A DNA stretch of 64,000 bases from an uncultured Lachnospiraceae bacterium (GCA_910579275.1 CAJTTO010000024.1:1-64000); one strand, 5' to 3'. Positions 8,339-18,947 are shown, counted from the first letter of the stretch. Program-made: numbers and translations. The notes: generated by a model not told the origin, from the sequence alone.

Positions 8339-9292
8339 GTGAATTATATTGTTTTTGATTTGGAGTGGAATCAGGCAGCCGATTTAAAGACAAGGCGGGA
8401 AAATGATCTTACTTTTGAAATCATAGAAATAGGGGCAGTCAAATTAAACGAGAAGAAAGAACATATAGACGACTTTCACGAGCTGATAAAACCGCAGGTA
8501 TTTCACGAAATGAATCAGGTAACAGGGGAACTGATTCATTTAAAAATGGAACAGCTCGAGGAATGCCGTTCGTTTCCCGATGTCGCTGCGGATTTTGTGA
8601 AATGGTGTGGGAATGACTATATATTTTGTACGTGGGGTAATCTGGATATCACAGAATTACTGATAAATATGGACTATTACAAAATGACGCCTGTGTCAGA
8701 AAAAACGATGAAGTATCTCGATATACAGAAACTCTTCAGCATTGCATTTGAGGATAAGAAGTCGAGACGGACGCTGCAGTATGCGGTAGATTTTCTTGGT
8801 ATCAAAAAAGAAGGAGCTTTTCACAGGGCTTATGCGGACGCCTATTATACAGCACAGGTTATCAAAAAAATTCATGATGACAGTGTGTTCAACAATTATT
8901 CGTTTGATACGTACTGCCTGCCGCGGAACAAATCCGAGGAAATTAAGATAATATTCGGCGACTATTCAAAGTATATATCAAGAGAGTTTCCGGATAAGAT
9001 AGCCGCAATGAAGGACAAGGAGGTTTTGTCATCGAAATGTTTTTTATGCGGGGAAAAGACGAAGAAAAAAATTTCATGGTTTACCAATAACGGCAAAAAT
9101 TACTATACAATTGTCAGTTGTCCAAAGCACGGTGCATTAAAGGGAAAAATAAGGCTTCGAAAGGCAATCAAGAGCAGCAAAATATATGTTGTGAAAACCA
9201 TGCGTCTGGCACCGCCTGATGTTGTTTGCGATATCATCAATAAAAAAAAGCAGGTTCGTGAAAGCAGAAAAGAAAAACGGAAAAAGTCATAA
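8339..9292 (+). CDS. DEDDh-family 3'-5' exonuclease
   Basis: A 317-residue protein of the DnaQ/RNase T superfamily. The first acidic pair is FDLEWNQ (D7, E9), the central aspartate region is around CTWGNLDI, and the final motif is HRAYADAYYTA (H and D of DEDDh). The fold resembles KapD/ERI-1-like exonucleases, so RNA is a possible substrate. The C-terminal 90 residues are basic and carry a Cys-x2-Cys ... Cys-x2-His pattern (CFLCGEK, SCPKHG), a probable zinc-binding nucleic-acid module. The start is GTG after taggag. It ends at a shared convergent terminator. Confidence 0.85.
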   Translation: MNYIVFDLEWNQAADLKTRRENDLTFEIIEIGAVKLNEKKEHIDDFHELIKPQVFHEMNQVTGELIHLKMEQLEECRSFPDVAADFVKWCGNDYIFCTWGNLDITELLINMDYYKMTPVSEKTMKYLDIQKLFSIAFEDKKSRRTLQYAVDFLGIKKEGAFHRAYADAYYTAQVIKKIHDDSVFNNYSFDTYCLPRNKSEEIKIIFGDYSKYISREFPDKIAAMKDKEVLSSKCFLCGEKTKKKISWFTNNGKNYYTIVSCPKHGALKGKIRLRKAIKSSKIYVVKTMRLAPPDVVCDIINKKKQVRESRKEKRKKS

Positions 9293-9325
9293 GAGGAAGA
9301 CATTGCCTAATGTCTTCCTCTTTTT
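9293..9325. terminator. Bidirectional terminator between exonuclease and carboxypeptidase genes
   Basis: Stem gaggaagacatt/aatgtcttcctc with T and A tracts on either side; the stop codon of the minus-strand gene lies inside the stem loop. Confidence 0.9.
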
Positions 9326-10926
9326 CTATTGGAACTGTACAGCATTCTCTGCCTTGCACTTTTTCTCGCCTGCCATTTCGCGGCGCGGATTTCCTTTCTA
9401 CGCTGTCTGCGGCGTTTACTGCTCTGACCCTTCGGAGAAAAACTGTAGCTGTTAATAATAGATGCAATAAATAAAATCAAAATTACAATGGCTGCAACCA
9501 TCAAAATACCAAGAAGCACTTTTTTGACATTGATATAGATAATCCTAGTCTCTGTTTCCTGTCCGGTATCAGTGGCGGAATCAGATGGCAGCTCCACGTC
9601 AGATTCCTGTATATTTGCACCGCTTACTTCCGAGTCCAGATTATTTGTGGAAAAACTAAATGCCGGAATGTTTGACTTATAAAACACCAGATTACAGCCG
9701 CCAATGGGTACATCCGAGTAGGTGTAGCTGATAGATGCAATCACATTGGTGTCTGTGTGTTCATCCGAGTAGGTCAGTGTCGGGACGGCATCGCTGAATT
9801 CGGCAGTGTTCGGCAAAATGACATACGCGTCATTTTCTATGGATATCAGCGGAGTCGAATCCCCGAACAAGTCGTTCTCCGTGTCAAAAAAATCCATCGT
9901 GTCAATATTGTATTTTTGCTCGTTGTCATTGATGGACACCTTCTGAAAATTTTCAAAACCGTACTGAAAGAGCGTGACAGTGTCTTCGAACTGGTATGGT
10001 GTTTCCTCCGTAAGAATGACACAGACAAGCTTCATGCCGTTTTTTTCAGCTGCGGATACCAGAGTCTGACCTGACTGCGAAACATATCCGGTCTTGCTTC
10101 CGAGCAGATAGGGGTATTCATACGTCTTGCCTTTGTAAAGCTGATTTTTTGTGGCAATCCATGTATCCTCCTCGTCATCCGGTTTTAACTTGAAGTGGTA
10201 GCTCGTAGTGGAGGACATTTTACAAAGAAGCTCGTTTTCAAAAAAGGAACATCCGATTAGGGCGAGGTCGTATGCCGTCGTGTAATGGTTATCGTCATAA
10301 AGTCCGTTACAGTTTGTAAAATTTGTGTTTTTGCAGCCAAGTTCCTTTGCTTTTTCGTTCATAAGCTCACTGAACGCAGCAACGGTTTTTTCCTTGCCAA
10401 GTTTTTCGGCAACATGTTCGCCGACAGCGGTTGCCACATCATTTGCGGACTGTACTAATACACAATAGAGCGCCTGTTCCATCGCCATCGTGTCTCCGGT
10501 ATCAACACCCCCCAGACGGGAGCCGTCTACGGGCACATCATAAATGGAGTCGTGTGTAAAGGTTATCGTTTCATTCATGGCACAGTTTTGCATGGCAAGC
10601 AGGCAGGTCAAAATTTTGGTAGTGCTTGCAGGATAATTTTTTTCGTGGATATTTTTGGCATATAGTATCGTTTTTGTGTTCATTTCCATCAATATCGCGG
10701 ACTGCGCACCGATGACGGGGCCTATTGGCCAGTTCTCAATGCTGTTTGACTGTATGGGAAGCGCCTTGCGCTGTTCTATTTTTTCATTTATGTCCGTTTC
10801 TGCAAATGAGACTGCGGATCCGGAAGTGACGATATCAGTAAAAGAGGTATTGGAAAAAAGCACCATTACGAGCGTAATGCCAGCAAGGAGTCTGTCTCGA
10901 AATTTTTTGTTTTTGTGAAAAATCAT
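9307..10926 (-). CDS. dacF: D-alanyl-D-alanine carboxypeptidase (serine-type, PBP5/DacF-like)
   Basis: A 539-residue peptidase S11 protein that trims terminal D-Ala from peptidoglycan stem peptides outside the membrane. Catalytic motifs: PASTTK (SxxK), SAN (SxN) and KTG (GSKTGY). The N terminus is a signal sequence (basic start, then LLAGITLVMVLFS). The C terminus has an unusual extra membrane helix (LLGILMVAAIVILILFIA) and a strongly basic tail. Start chosen at the ATG spaced 8 nt after aaagga; an upstream in-frame extension has no ribosome binding site. Symbol given by analogy within the family. Confidence 0.92.
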   Translation of the reverse strand: MIFHKNKKFRDRLLAGITLVMVLFSNTSFTDIVTSGSAVSFAETDINEKIEQRKALPIQSNSIENWPIGPVIGAQSAILMEMNTKTILYAKNIHEKNYPASTTKILTCLLAMQNCAMNETITFTHDSIYDVPVDGSRLGGVDTGDTMAMEQALYCVLVQSANDVATAVGEHVAEKLGKEKTVAAFSELMNEKAKELGCKNTNFTNCNGLYDDNHYTTAYDLALIGCSFFENELLCKMSSTTSYHFKLKPDDEEDTWIATKNQLYKGKTYEYPYLLGSKTGYVSQSGQTLVSAAEKNGMKLVCVILTEETPYQFEDTVTLFQYGFENFQKVSINDNEQKYNIDTMDFFDTENDLFGDSTPLISIENDAYVILPNTAEFSDAVPTLTYSDEHTDTNVIASISYTYSDVPIGGCNLVFYKSNIPAFSFSTNNLDSEVSGANIQESDVELPSDSATDTGQETETRIIYINVKKVLLGILMVAAIVILILFIASIINSYSFSPKGQSSKRRRQRRKEIRAAKWQARKSARQRMLYSSNRKRGRH

Positions 10927-11108
10927 TCCGCCCATCCTTTCATATTCTAATAAAATAAAGCAATTGTGTGCTATTATATCAACGCATAATATCATCAGGT
11001 TTCTCTGATATATTAGATTGTACACTATTTTTTAAAAAATGTAACCGAATTATAAATTTTTAATATCTTTTTATCAGCCATATACTTTTCAAACATACGC
11101 TAATATTT

Positions 11109-11166
11109 CATCCGGTCAGAAATTAGACTTGTGAACTGATCGCTGCTCTAATTTCTGTCTGGATGA
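11109..11166. repeat. Long hairpin in the dacF-xylB intergenic gap
   Basis: Near-perfect 19-bp stem (catccggtcagaaattaga with its complement) around a loop of about 20 nt, in the 11.0-11.3 kb gap between divergent genes. No T run follows, so it is more like a repeat element than a terminator. Further right, ttatactaat-type AT-rich sequence about 60-80 bp before xylB could hold its promoter, but no confident -35 is seen. Confidence 0.6.
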
Positions 11167-11342
11167 TGCATTTGTATTAGATAGAATCGTATTTTATGCA
11201 AAAAGTCAAAATTTTAAGGTAAAATTAGTATATTTTACACCATGAAAAATATGTAGAAAACCGTTATACTAATTTATATCATGAACGTGCACGAGCACAA
11301 TAACGAGAGCAGTGAGAATGCGACGCAAGAAAGGCGGTATTT

Positions 11343-12818
11343 ATGTATTATATTGGTGTAGATTTAGGCACATCGGCAGTGAAACTCCTTTTAATGGAAG
11401 AGAATGGAACGATAACAAATATTGTGTCAAAGGAATATCCGCTGTATTTCCCACATCCTGGGTGGAGTGAGCAGAAGCCAGAGGATTGGTGGAGTGCGGT
11501 GAAGGAAGGATTAAAGGAGCTGACAGAGGACTGTGACAAATCACAGGTGGCAGGTATCGGCTTTGGCGGTCAGATGCATGGGCTGGTAATATTAGACAAG
11601 GATGACAATGTCATTCGTCCGGCAATTCTCTGGAATGACGGCAGAACACAGGAGGAGACAGATTACCTTAACAATGAAATCGGAAAGGAAAAGCTGTCAA
11701 AATATACTGCAAATATAGCGTTTACCGGTTTTACGGCTCCGAAAATACTGTGGGTAAAAAACAAAGAACCTGAAAATTTTGCCAGAATCGAAAAAATTAT
11801 GCTGCCAAAGGATTATATTGCATATATGTTGACAGGAAGTTTCTGCACGGATGTGTCGGATGCATCCGGCATGCTTTTGTTTGATGTGGAACATAAATGC
11901 TGGTCGGAAGAGATGATGCAGATTTGCGGTGTGAAAGCTTCACAGCTTGCAAAAATATACGAGAGCTATGATGTTGTAGGGACGCTGAAGCCGGAGACAG
12001 CGACAGAACTTGGTTTACCGGAAACCGTAAAGGTTGCTGCAGGTGCAGGCGACAATGCGGCGGCGGCAATCGGGACAGGTACGGTTGGTGACGGAATGTG
12101 CAATATTTCGCTTGGCACGAGTGGAACGATATTTATATCCAGCAAGAATTTCGGTGTTGACAGGAATAATGCCCTTCATTCTTTTGCGCATGCGGACGGG
12201 AAATATCATCTGATGGGATGTATGCTGAGTGCTGCCTCGTGCAACAAATGGTGGATGGAAGAAATTATGCAGACAACCGATTTTGGGGGTGAGCAGGCGG
12301 CAATTACGGATGAGAAGCTTGGCAATAACCATGTCTACTTTCTTCCGTATCTGATGGGTGAGCGCTCGCCGCACAATGATGCAAATGCGCGCGGCACATT
12401 TATTGGAATGACGATGGATTCCACAAGGGCAGACCTGTATCAGGCTGTGCTTGAAGGCGTGGCATTTGCCATCCGCGATTCCTTTGAGGTAGCAAAAAGC
12501 CTTGGTATCAGCATTCAGTCATCCAAGATTTGCGGGGGCGGGGCAAAAAGTCCGCTCTGGAAAAAGATTTTTGCAAATGTGCTGAATATCAGGCTGGATA
12601 TCATAGAGAGTGAGGAAGGACCAGGGTATGGCGGCGCAATTCTCGCAGCGGTGGCTTGCGGCGCATATGGGTCAGTGGAGGACGCAGCGTCAAAACTTGT
12701 GAAGGTGGTTGACAGTGTGGAGCCTGACAGGGAGCTTGCAGCCCGCTATGAAGCGAGATACCGCAGTTTTGCGCAGATTTATCCGACCGTAAAAGACTTG
12801 TTCCCTAAAATTTCATAA
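11343..12818 (+). CDS. xylB: Xylulokinase
   Basis: A 491-residue FGGY-family carbohydrate kinase that phosphorylates D-xylulose to xylulose 5-phosphate. The N-terminal phosphate-binding motif GVDLGTSAVK is followed by GFGGQMHGLV, typical of xylulokinases, and LWNDGRT. The C-terminal domain carries GDNAAAAIGTGTVG, SLGTSGT and ICGGGAKSPLW. Length is standard. The ribosome binding site is agaaaggcgg. No other xylose genes are adjacent, so the local sugar context is not informative. Confidence 0.93.
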   Translation: MYYIGVDLGTSAVKLLLMEENGTITNIVSKEYPLYFPHPGWSEQKPEDWWSAVKEGLKELTEDCDKSQVAGIGFGGQMHGLVILDKDDNVIRPAILWNDGRTQEETDYLNNEIGKEKLSKYTANIAFTGFTAPKILWVKNKEPENFARIEKIMLPKDYIAYMLTGSFCTDVSDASGMLLFDVEHKCWSEEMMQICGVKASQLAKIYESYDVVGTLKPETATELGLPETVKVAAGAGDNAAAAIGTGTVGDGMCNISLGTSGTIFISSKNFGVDRNNALHSFAHADGKYHLMGCMLSAASCNKWWMEEIMQTTDFGGEQAAITDEKLGNNHVYFLPYLMGERSPHNDANARGTFIGMTMDSTRADLYQAVLEGVAFAIRDSFEVAKSLGISIQSSKICGGGAKSPLWKKIFANVLNIRLDIIESEEGPGYGGAILAAVACGAYGSVEDAASKLVKVVDSVEPDRELAARYEARYRSFAQIYPTVKDLFPKIS

Positions 12819-12836
12819 TTGTTTATCGGTGTTTGA

Positions 12837-13014
12837 AAGCGGCAGTAAAATATTGTTACTGTTCATACAGGACTTAGCATTTGCTGCTAAGTCCGTGAGA
12901 AAACGTTTCGATTGCGAGTAAAAATCCATTTGAGAAACAAATTTTGCATGGATTTTTACCTGTTACTGGAACGGAGTGAACAGTAATAAAATATTTGTGG
13001 AACTGCCGCTTTTT
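12837..13014. repeat. Composite palindromic element (family D)
   Basis: Outer inverted arms (agcggcagt ... actgccgct, extended by attgttactgttca and tgaacagtaataaaat). Inside are two further hairpins (acttagca/tgctaagt and aaaaatccat/atggattttt). Shaped like a MITE. It may also terminate xylB. Confidence 0.75.
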
Positions 13015-13073
13015 GATAATGTTATATTCTCGACATTTATGTGATAAAATGATAAAATATAATTATTCGGCAC

Positions 13074-13190
13074 GAGAAACTGTTCAGAAATTATTTGTGA
13101 CAAGGATATATAAATGTTTCACAACAGAAAAAATCGCAGACGGACATTTGGACAAGTCATTCTCATGCGTAATTAAGATAATGGAGGACA
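13074..13190 (-). repeat. MITE-like family A, copy 3 (inverted, internally deleted)
   Basis: Reads as the reverse complement of family A (gaaactgttcagaaattatt, gtgacaagg, aatcgcag, acaagtcattctcatg) with about 45 nt missing from the middle. The short open frames across 12995-13276 are largely this repeat and are not called. Confidence 0.75.
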
Positions 13191-13259
13191 ATTATACACA
13201 TACTGTAGGGGAGCATATATGTCAGACAATCATTTCAGATATGTTCTTAGGAAAGAGTT

Positions 13260-16200
13260 ATGAAAGATTTAGATAAAATAATTGATATGGAAAAACAGAA
13301 AGAAAAAGTAAATAAAGGCGCAGCGCAGCAGGAATCAGAATACCAGTATTTTGACATTAAATCCATTATAGGAGGTCTGGGTATCTCTTCGGATACAATG
13401 GCAAAAGGTGCGGAATTACTCAAAAATAATAAGGTTTATGTAGAGTCTGTCGAGACGGGTTATTTTGATCAGAGGAATGACTTGATTGCATCGGTGAGTG
13501 GCATGGCGGATTACCACAAAAGGCAGTTTCCGGTCAGATTGACATTTAACAGAGATCGTGTGCTGTACACAGATTGCGGATGTCCGGACTGCAGGGGATA
13601 TGGATGGTACACGCCAAAAAAGAGCAGCTGTAGTTTTGTTGCGGCAGTGTTACAGTATATCAAAACACAATTTCAGAAAGAAGAAATCGGGGATGCGACA
13701 GATAAATACGGTGCAATCCTTCTGTATAATTTTCAGAGAAACCACACAAACCAGATTGTGTCAAATGTAGCAATGCAGGCTGAGACGATGCGTCTGGAGC
13801 CCAGACTGTCCCACAAGGACGGAGAAATCAGGCTGTCATTTAAGGTTGGAACAGAAAAACTGTTTGTCGTCAAGGATATGATCAGTTTTTGTGAACAGGT
13901 GCGCGGATCAGAGACAGTGCAGTTTGGCACGAGCACGAAACTTAGTCTGAACATCAACGGTTTTACGCCGCGTGCAAGGCAGTGGTATGATTTTATGAGT
14001 AAGGTTATTCAGGAGGAGGAGGAAGTCCTTAACCGCATCAATGAAATGCGCTATTATTACTATGAAAATAAGAGAAAGTGCGCTGACTTTGGACTGTACG
14101 GCTGGCGCATGGATCAGTTCTGTGAGATTCTGGGCGAAGGCAGTGTAGAATATGATGACAAAATGTCATCCAAAAAAGGAAAACTGCAGCTTGTTTGCAG
14201 GGAGGGCGCTCCGAAGCTGACCATGCAGATTCGCAAAAGTAAAATCGGGAGAAAAACGGAGTTTCATGGCATTGATGTCTCATGCAGCATGCCCGAATTT
14301 TACATGGGAACAGAATACGCATACTATATCCGCAAGGATATCATGTATAAAACTGACATTAGTGTCATAAATAAAATACGGCCGCTTCTGGATATGGCAG
14401 ACGGGGAAAATTTGAATTTTCAGATTGGAAGAAATAAGCTGACCGACTTCTATTATTCGATGCTGCCGCAGCTTGAGGATATATTTACCGTTATGGAGGA
14501 AGATAGCGAGGAGATTCACAAATATCTGCCGCCGGAGGTAGCGTTTGTCTTTTATCTGGATGCGGAAGGGAATGACCTGACCTGCCGTGTGACGGCGCGT
14601 TATGGGGAAAAGGAATGCTCAGTTGTGGATTCCGCAGTGATGAATCCAGATAATTCATATTATGAAGGGTTCCGTCTGGAAGGGCGCGAGCGGGAAATAT
14701 TCTTTTTGGCAAGGCAGCTGTTTCCCTACGTTGATGTGAAGAAGGATTTGCTCTGCTGCAATGGGGAGGAAGACATCATTTACGAGGTGCTTAGCCGTGG
14801 GGTGGAAACGCTTGCAGAGCTTGGGGAAGTAAAATGTACCAATGCGTTTAGGAATCTTAATATTGTGAAAAAGATGCACATGACGGTGGGTGTCTCTGTA
14901 TCAAGCGGTCTGCTTGACATGGAAATTGAGACGGAGGATATCAGCCGCGAGGAGCTGCTGGATGTTCTCAAAGGGTATAAGCTTCACAAGAAATATTACA
15001 GACTCAAAAACGGCGATTTTGTCAGTCTTGAGGACGAGAATCTTCAGATTTTGAAGGAACTGATGGACACGATGCATCTGCCCCCGAAGGAGTTTATCAA
15101 GGGAAAGGTACACCTCCCTGTGTACAGGACACTTTATCTTGACAAGCTGCTTGAGGAAAAGGAGGGTTTTTATACAAACAGAGACCATACGTTTCGTAAA
15201 ATGATCAAAAATTTCAAGACAATCAGTGACGCGGATTACGAAGTGCCAGGCAGCCTCAAACGTGTGATGCGCGGTTACCAGAAAAACGGATTTAAGTGGT
15301 TAAAAACCTTGGAATCCTGTCAGTTCGGGGGAATTCTTGCCGACGACATGGGACTTGGAAAAACCATACAGGCGATTTCTTTTCTGCTCTCTGCCAAAAA
15401 TGAGGGAGTGACGACATTGGTGGTGGCGCCGGCTTCCCTCGTGTTTAACTGGGGGGAGGAGTTCCAGAGATTTGGCCCGGAATTAAAGGTACAGCTGATT
15501 ACAGGCGACCAGCAGGAGCGCCAGAAGAAGATTGAGGAGTACTCGGAATATGACGTGAGTGTCACTTCTTATGATCTTCTCAGAAGGGATATTTCTTATT
15601 ACGAGGGAAAAAAATTTACCTATGAGATTATTGACGAGGCGCAGTATATTAAGAACCACACGACCGCGGCAGCAAAGGCAGTGAAGGTCATAGACAGCCG
15701 TATGAGAATTGCGCTGACGGGAACGCCGATTGAGAACCGGTTAAGCGAATTATGGAGTATATTTGACTTCCTTATGCCCGGATTTCTGTACAGCTATGAA
15801 GTCTTTAAGAAAGATGTGGAAACACAGATTGTGAAATATGACGACAAGGATGCCATGGCGCGGCTGCAGCGGATGGTGGGACCGTTTATTATGAGACGCT
15901 TAAAGACGGATGTGCTAAAAGACCTGCCCGACAAGCTTGAGGAAGTGCGTTACGTGAAGTTTGACAAAGTACAGCAGACGGCATATGACGCACAGGTTGT
16001 ACATATGCAGGAGATGCTGGCAAAGCAGGACGATGCGGATTTCAATAAAAATAAAATCAAAATCCTTGCGGAGCTGACAAGGCTGCGTCAGATATGCTGT
16101 GACCCTAGTCTGTGCTTTGACAATTATCAGGGAGAATCGGCAAAGCTGGATTCCTGTATCGAACTGGTGCAGGGTGCAATAGACGGCGGGCACAAAATGC

Positions 16201-16649
16201 TTTTGTTTTCCCAGTTCACATCAATGCTTGAGATTATAAAGACACGTTTGGAGCAGCAGAAAATTTCATGTTATGTGATTACGGGCGAGACCGCCAAGGA
16301 GAAGCGTCTACAGCTTGTGAAAGCTTTTAATGAAGATGATGTTCCGGTGTTTTTGATTTCCTTAAAGGCGGGCGGCGTCGGTCTGAATCTCACAGGTGCG
16401 GATGTTGTCATTCACTATGACCCATGGTGGAACATCGCTGCACAGAATCAGGCGACAGACAGGGCACATCGTATCGGACAGAAAAAAAAGGTAACAGTGT
16501 ATAAACTGATTGCACGGCACAGTGTTGAGGAGAAAATACTCAAACTACAGGAGTCCAAGCGTGATCTTGCGGAGCAGGTCATGAATGGCGAGCTGGGACA
16601 GCTTGGAAGCATGAGCCGGGATGAGCTGCTGGATCTTTTGCAGGGATGA
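13260..16649 (+). CDS. SNF2-family helicase with N-terminal SWIM zinc finger
   Basis: A 1129-residue superfamily 2 ATPase. The SWIM-type zinc motif is at about residues 102-130 (CGCPDC ... KKSSCSF). A long helical SNF2-associated bacterial region follows, then the SNF2 core: Walker A DDMGLGKT at about 694, motif II DEAQ at about 791, LTGTPIENR, and the helicase C lobe with GGVGLNLTGAD at about 1036 and DRAHRIGQ. These proteins are ATP-driven DNA translocases; RapA-like roles in transcription or roles in repair are possible, and the target is not known. Start is ATG after aggaaag. Length and motif set are complete. Confidence 0.93.
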   Translation: MKDLDKIIDMEKQKEKVNKGAAQQESEYQYFDIKSIIGGLGISSDTMAKGAELLKNNKVYVESVETGYFDQRNDLIASVSGMADYHKRQFPVRLTFNRDRVLYTDCGCPDCRGYGWYTPKKSSCSFVAAVLQYIKTQFQKEEIGDATDKYGAILLYNFQRNHTNQIVSNVAMQAETMRLEPRLSHKDGEIRLSFKVGTEKLFVVKDMISFCEQVRGSETVQFGTSTKLSLNINGFTPRARQWYDFMSKVIQEEEEVLNRINEMRYYYYENKRKCADFGLYGWRMDQFCEILGEGSVEYDDKMSSKKGKLQLVCREGAPKLTMQIRKSKIGRKTEFHGIDVSCSMPEFYMGTEYAYYIRKDIMYKTDISVINKIRPLLDMADGENLNFQIGRNKLTDFYYSMLPQLEDIFTVMEEDSEEIHKYLPPEVAFVFYLDAEGNDLTCRVTARYGEKECSVVDSAVMNPDNSYYEGFRLEGREREIFFLARQLFPYVDVKKDLLCCNGEEDIIYEVLSRGVETLAELGEVKCTNAFRNLNIVKKMHMTVGVSVSSGLLDMEIETEDISREELLDVLKGYKLHKKYYRLKNGDFVSLEDENLQILKELMDTMHLPPKEFIKGKVHLPVYRTLYLDKLLEEKEGFYTNRDHTFRKMIKNFKTISDADYEVPGSLKRVMRGYQKNGFKWLKTLESCQFGGILADDMGLGKTIQAISFLLSAKNEGVTTLVVAPASLVFNWGEEFQRFGPELKVQLITGDQQERQKKIEEYSEYDVSVTSYDLLRRDISYYEGKKFTYEIIDEAQYIKNHTTAAAKAVKVIDSRMRIALTGTPIENRLSELWSIFDFLMPGFLYSYEVFKKDVETQIVKYDDKDAMARLQRMVGPFIMRRLKTDVLKDLPDKLEEVRYVKFDKVQQTAYDAQVVHMQEMLAKQDDADFNKNKIKILAELTRLRQICCDPSLCFDNYQGESAKLDSCIELVQGAIDGGHKMLLFSQFTSMLEIIKTRLEQQKISCYVITGETAKEKRLQLVKAFNEDDVPVFLISLKAGGVGLNLTGADVVIHYDPWWNIAAQNQATDRAHRIGQKKKVTVYKLIARHSVEEKILKLQESKRDLAEQVMNGELGQLGSMSRDELLDLLQG

Positions 16650-16735
16650 GAAATCCAAAGAAAGGGGAGCAGACGCAGATAAAGCGGTATACGAAAGAAG
16701 GCAATAAATGGAAGTTTATAGGAGGGGGGGTGAAT

Positions 16736-18698
16736 ATGGAAGTTTTTTTTTCATAAACCGGAAATACTTGAAAGATATACAGATTATCTGACAGGACTGT
16801 GTAACAGGTGGGGACTGAATGAAGTGTGGCAGTCACTGCCGCAGGATGCACATGTCCACTGTGTTTATATGGATGTCGACAATTTCAAGCTGGTAAATGA
16901 TATTTATGGTCATGCAAAAGGGGATGAGCTGCTGGTTTTTATCAGCAGACTGCTCCAGAATACGTTTCAGGGACAGCTTATTGTCAGGATGGGCGGCGAT
17001 GAGTTCATTGCCCTTTGCAATGGCGCCATTGAGACAGGGGAACTGGAAAAGAAACTTGTATATTTGCAGGAAGCGATAAGCTCCGGCGACTTTGATGCCA
17101 ATGTGGAAAAATTATTGTCGTTTAGTATTGGTGTCTGTTACAACCAATTGGTTGGGGCAGGCATTCAGGCGATACTTGAGCAGGCAGATGTTGCGATGTA
17201 CCATGTGAAGAAAAACGGCAAAGGTCATTTTATTGTCTATGATGAAATACGAGAACAGATAGAGGAGGAGCGCGCTATCAAGGAAAGAGCGCTTTCGGGA
17301 ATGGTATGGCAGGAAATAGAAATTTTGTATCGGCCTGTCATCTATCTGCAGACTTCCGATGTGTTTTCTGTGGAAACGGTGATTCAGTGGAATTTTCCGG
17401 AAAAGGGCATGATTGCAGAGGAGAAGTTTATGCCGATTTTCAAACAATACGGCATTGATGTAAATATGAGTGCCTATGTATTGGAGGAAGCCTGTAAACA
17501 GAAGTATAGGTGGAGAAACACGAAATTTGACAACATGGAGATTTATGTGCGTCTTTCCGGAAGATATGTCATGCAGTCCGGCAGTATTCAGGCTGTTATG
17601 CAGTGTATGGATAAGTATGGATTAAGGCGTGACGAGGTCGAACTCTGTATTGAGGAGAAGGATTTTGGGGAAAATGGCGAGCGGATGTACGGCGTGGTAC
17701 ATGGGCTTATGAACGCCGGATTTAAAGTGGCAATCAACAACTTTGCGTCCGCGTCCTCGCTGAGCGTATTACAGAAAGTTCCGTCTCAGCTGCTGAAACT
17801 GGATGCGAAACTGCTGATGGAGGCAGAGCACAGCGAGACAGGCGTGAGCATTCTACGCAATGTGATCAGCCTGGGAAGGGATCTGCACTGCGGCATTGTG
17901 GCGCAGGGGATTGAGAATACGGCGCAGGTGAAAATGCTTGCAGATTATGGCACCCAGTTTGGTGTGGGAGATTTTTACGGAGTGCCCTGTGACGAAGCTG
18001 CTTTTGAGGAGCAGTATCAAGACAGGCTGTTTTTCGTCCGCAACCAGAAACCGACAGCATTTTCGTTTGCGGAAAATTTATCGGATGACGAAGCGCAGCA
18101 CACGGGTGTTTTCGAGGGTACAGGATTCACATATGCTGAAGGTGTTGTGGAAGGTCAGCGTGCACTTTATTTTCCCGGGGGAACGGTCAGCGAAAACCTT
18201 GTTGTTCTTCCAAAGGAGATTATGTACAGTGACAGCTATTCTATCTGTTTCTGGGTTAATCCGGATAAGGCACAGTCATGGACAAGTGTTTTCTACATTA
18301 CATATAAGGATGGTTTTATGAGCCTGATGCCGAACAGCGGGCATGGGGATATGTTTTTCCGTATCAAGGATGACCGCGAGCCAAACGAGTGGCACGATAT
18401 CGTGTGCAGGAGGGCAGTTCCGGGGCAGTGGTCGTATATCTGCGCGACTTATGATGTCATTACACATATCGGAAAACTGTATTTTAACGGGCTGCTGGTT
18501 GCAAGCAGGGAAAATATGCCTGACTTGAAGGTGGTGAATCAGGTCGTACTGGGAGGAGACGAATATCAGGATTCTTTTCAGGGAAAACTTGCAGGGCTTG
18601 AAATATACCACTATGCGCTCTCAGCGGACAAAATCGAGGAGAAATTTGAAGCATTTCAGAATATGCCGTCATATCAGGGAACAGACGGCAAAAAATGA
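16736..18698 (+). CDS. GGDEF-EAL-LamG-like signalling protein, start disrupted by a T9 tract
   Basis: The ATG at 16736 follows a strong aggagggggggtga ribosome binding site but meets a stop after M-E-V-F-F-S. With one T fewer in the nine-T run (16743-16751) it joins the long frame, giving FFHKPEILERYTDYLTGLCN, the usual start of a GGDEF domain. A truncated form could begin at GTG 16824 but would lose this segment. Domains: GGDEF (intact MGGDEF), EAL (degenerate: ETV for EAL, QGIEN for EGVE) and a C-terminal concanavalin/LamG-like jelly roll from about 18070. No signal peptide or membrane helix. Likely a diguanylate cyclase or c-di-GMP/sugar sensor in the cytosol; activity unproven. Confidence 0.82.
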
Positions 18699-18717
18699 TA
18701 TTTTTGGAAAAAGGATA

Positions 18718-18746
18718 TTGACAATCAAAATAAGGTAGTGTATACT
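18718..18746 (+). promoter_or_regulatory. Promoter of the tRNA-Phe/tRNA-Gly unit
   Basis: TTGACA, 17 bp, TATACT: near-consensus sigma-A promoter about 15 bp before the first tRNA. Confidence 0.9.
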
Positions 18747-18761
18747 GATATTCGGTTAAGC

Positions 18762-18834
<73 letters not shown>

Positions 18835-18838
18835 CTGT

Positions 18839-18909
18839 GCGGGTGTAGTTCAATGGTAGAACACTAGCCTTCCAAGCTAGATACGTGGGTTCGATTCCCA
18901 TCACCCGCT
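18839..18909 (+). tRNA. tRNA-Gly (TCC)
   Basis: Complete cloverleaf: acceptor gcgggtg/cacccgc, anticodon stem ctagc/gctag around cttccaa. Four nt after tRNA-Phe, so cotranscribed. Confidence 0.97.
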
Positions 18910-18947
18910 TTGCACGTATGATTCTTTTACAAAAATAGTAAAATATA

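Noticed and set aside
12995..13276. Open frame of 93 codons before the SNF2 gene
   Set aside because: Starts at TTG inside repeat family D, runs through a family A copy and overlaps the SNF2 start; no ribosome binding site.
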